This document shows positions 5,194-5,735 of a DNA stretch of 5,735 nt, piece after piece. Location: NCBI GenBank assembly GCA_035939615.1, contig DASZFP010000203.1, positions 1 to 5,735 on the forward strand, written 5' to 3'. Every line of letters starts with the position of its first letter. Position 1 is the first letter of the stretch. The stretch is from VBCK01 sp035939615. GTDB taxonomy: Bacteria; Pseudomonadota; Gammaproteobacteria; Burkholderiales; Burkholderiaceae_F. The notes beneath the pieces were generated by a model. It did not search any database and was not told where the DNA came from. It saw only the letters and a program-made list of their open reading frames with translations. A program made the translations under genes and the position numbers.

Positions 5194-5735
5194 ATGACCC
5201 GTCTCTCACAGAGCAGTCGACGTCCAATGGGAATTAAGGGGCAGGGCGCCGCCTCGGCCGCCTGGCTGAAGCGCGCCGCGCAGGCGATCGAGGTCGAGGA
5301 GGGCGCCGCGGTCGACGCCGATCCGGATCTGACCTTCATGCGGCTGGCGCTGGACCAGGCCAACAACGCCTGGGTGCTGGGCGAGGTGCCGGTTGGAGCG
5401 CTGATCGTGAAGGACGGCGCCGTGATCGCAACCGGCTTCAACCAGCCGATCGGGCACACCGATCCGACCGCTCACGCCGAGATCCAGGCGATGCGCGCGG
5501 CGGCCGAGTCGCTGGGCAACTACCGCCTGCCCGGCTGCGCCCTGTACGTGACGCTGGAGCCGTGCGCGATGTGCGCCGGCGCGATCCAGCAGGCCCGGCT
5601 GGCCCGCCTTGTCTACGGCGCGCCGGATCCGAAGACCGGCGCCTGTGGCAGCGTGATCGACCTTTTTTCGGACGGGCGCTTGAACCATCACACGACGGTG
5701 CGCTCCGGCGTGCTGCTGCAGGCGTGTTCCTCGAC
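5194..5735 (+). CDS. tadA: tRNA adenosine(34) deaminase TadA, 3' end missing
   Basis: TadA deaminates adenosine to inosine at the wobble position of tRNA-Arg(ACG). The frame is open to the window edge (180 complete codons from 5194). Zinc and catalytic residues are intact: HAE with His94 and Glu96, and PCAMC with Cys124 and Cys127. Conserved flanks are EVPVGA, TDPTAHAE, LYVTLEPCAMCAGA and the PKTGACGS loop, followed by LNHH. The C-terminal helix is lost off the edge. The start is uncertain. ATG 5194 (MTRLSQSSRRP) has GAGGA at 5178-5182; ATG 5227 (MGIKGQG) has no clear Shine-Dalgarno. Either leaves a family-atypical extension of about 26-37 residues before the homologous region, where Met at 5338 aligns with a Met near the N-terminus of E. 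coli TadA. It begins 27 bases after the toxin gene, so some transcription may come from the toxin-antitoxin promoter. Confidence 0.93.
   Translation, partial: MTRLSQSSRRPMGIKGQGAASAAWLKRAAQAIEVEEGAAVDADPDLTFMRLALDQANNAWVLGEVPVGALIVKDGAVIATGFNQPIGHTDPTAHAEIQAMRAAAESLGNYRLPGCALYVTLEPCAMCAGAIQQARLARLVYGAPDPKTGACGSVIDLFSDGRLNHHTTVRSGVLLQACSS

Noticed and set aside
5283..5300. Similarity of the tadA N-terminal sequence (CGATCGAG...GAGG) to the guaA 3' end, as a duplicated attachment site
   Set aside because: Only about eight contiguous bases match, within a common codon context (ATC GAG), and the position inside tadA does not bracket the accessory block well.
1..5735. CRISPR arrays, tRNA or rRNA genes, insertion-sequence ends, integrase or transposase genes
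   Set aside because: No regularly spaced repeats, RNA-gene signatures or recombinase motifs were recognised on either strand.

Overview
The window looks like a GC-rich betaproteobacterial chromosome, most likely Burkholderiales or a close relative. The basis is the overall composition, a GuaA protein with an SGSH loop where the E. coli protein has SGGP (a variant I recall from Burkholderiales GuaA), and the gene order DUF4124 <- | -> guaB-guaA ... tadA, which I also recall from that order. The taxonomic call is inference; no 16S or other marker is present.

Layout. Bases 1-274, minus strand, hold the 5' part of an exported DUF4124 protein that runs off the left edge. Bases 275-537 form a divergent intergenic region. 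It carries a perfect TATAAT box for guaB and an unusual run of inverted repeats. Bases 538-3564 encode GuaB (IMP dehydrogenase) and GuaA (GMP synthase), the two steps from IMP to GMP, with no base between them. Bases 3565-5166 are accessory: a small SnoaL/NTF2-like protein of unknown role, then a complete type II toxin-antitoxin module made of an Xre/MbcA/ParS-type antitoxin and a RES-domain NAD+-degrading toxin. The module has its own strong promoter with a perfect palindrome over the -10 box. From about 5194 to the right edge lies tadA, the tRNA adenosine-34 deaminase, whose 3' end is missing.

How it fits together. guaBA and tadA are housekeeping genes. The block between them looks like a small insertion at the 3' end of guaA, a locus known as an integration site for mobile elements. 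A short near-repeat (AGAGCAG, 3564-3570 and 5210-5216) brackets the block, but no integrase or transposase is visible. The toxin-antitoxin pair is a known family, so I see no clearly undescribed system here. The points most worth a second look are the location of the module, its operator-promoter architecture, the long N-terminal extension of the RES toxin, the inverted-repeat cluster upstream of guaB, and the uncertain N-terminus of TadA.

No gene-free stretch exceeds 300 bases. All plus-strand genes happen to lie in the same reading frame, so the very long open frames on the opposite strand are shadows and are not annotated.
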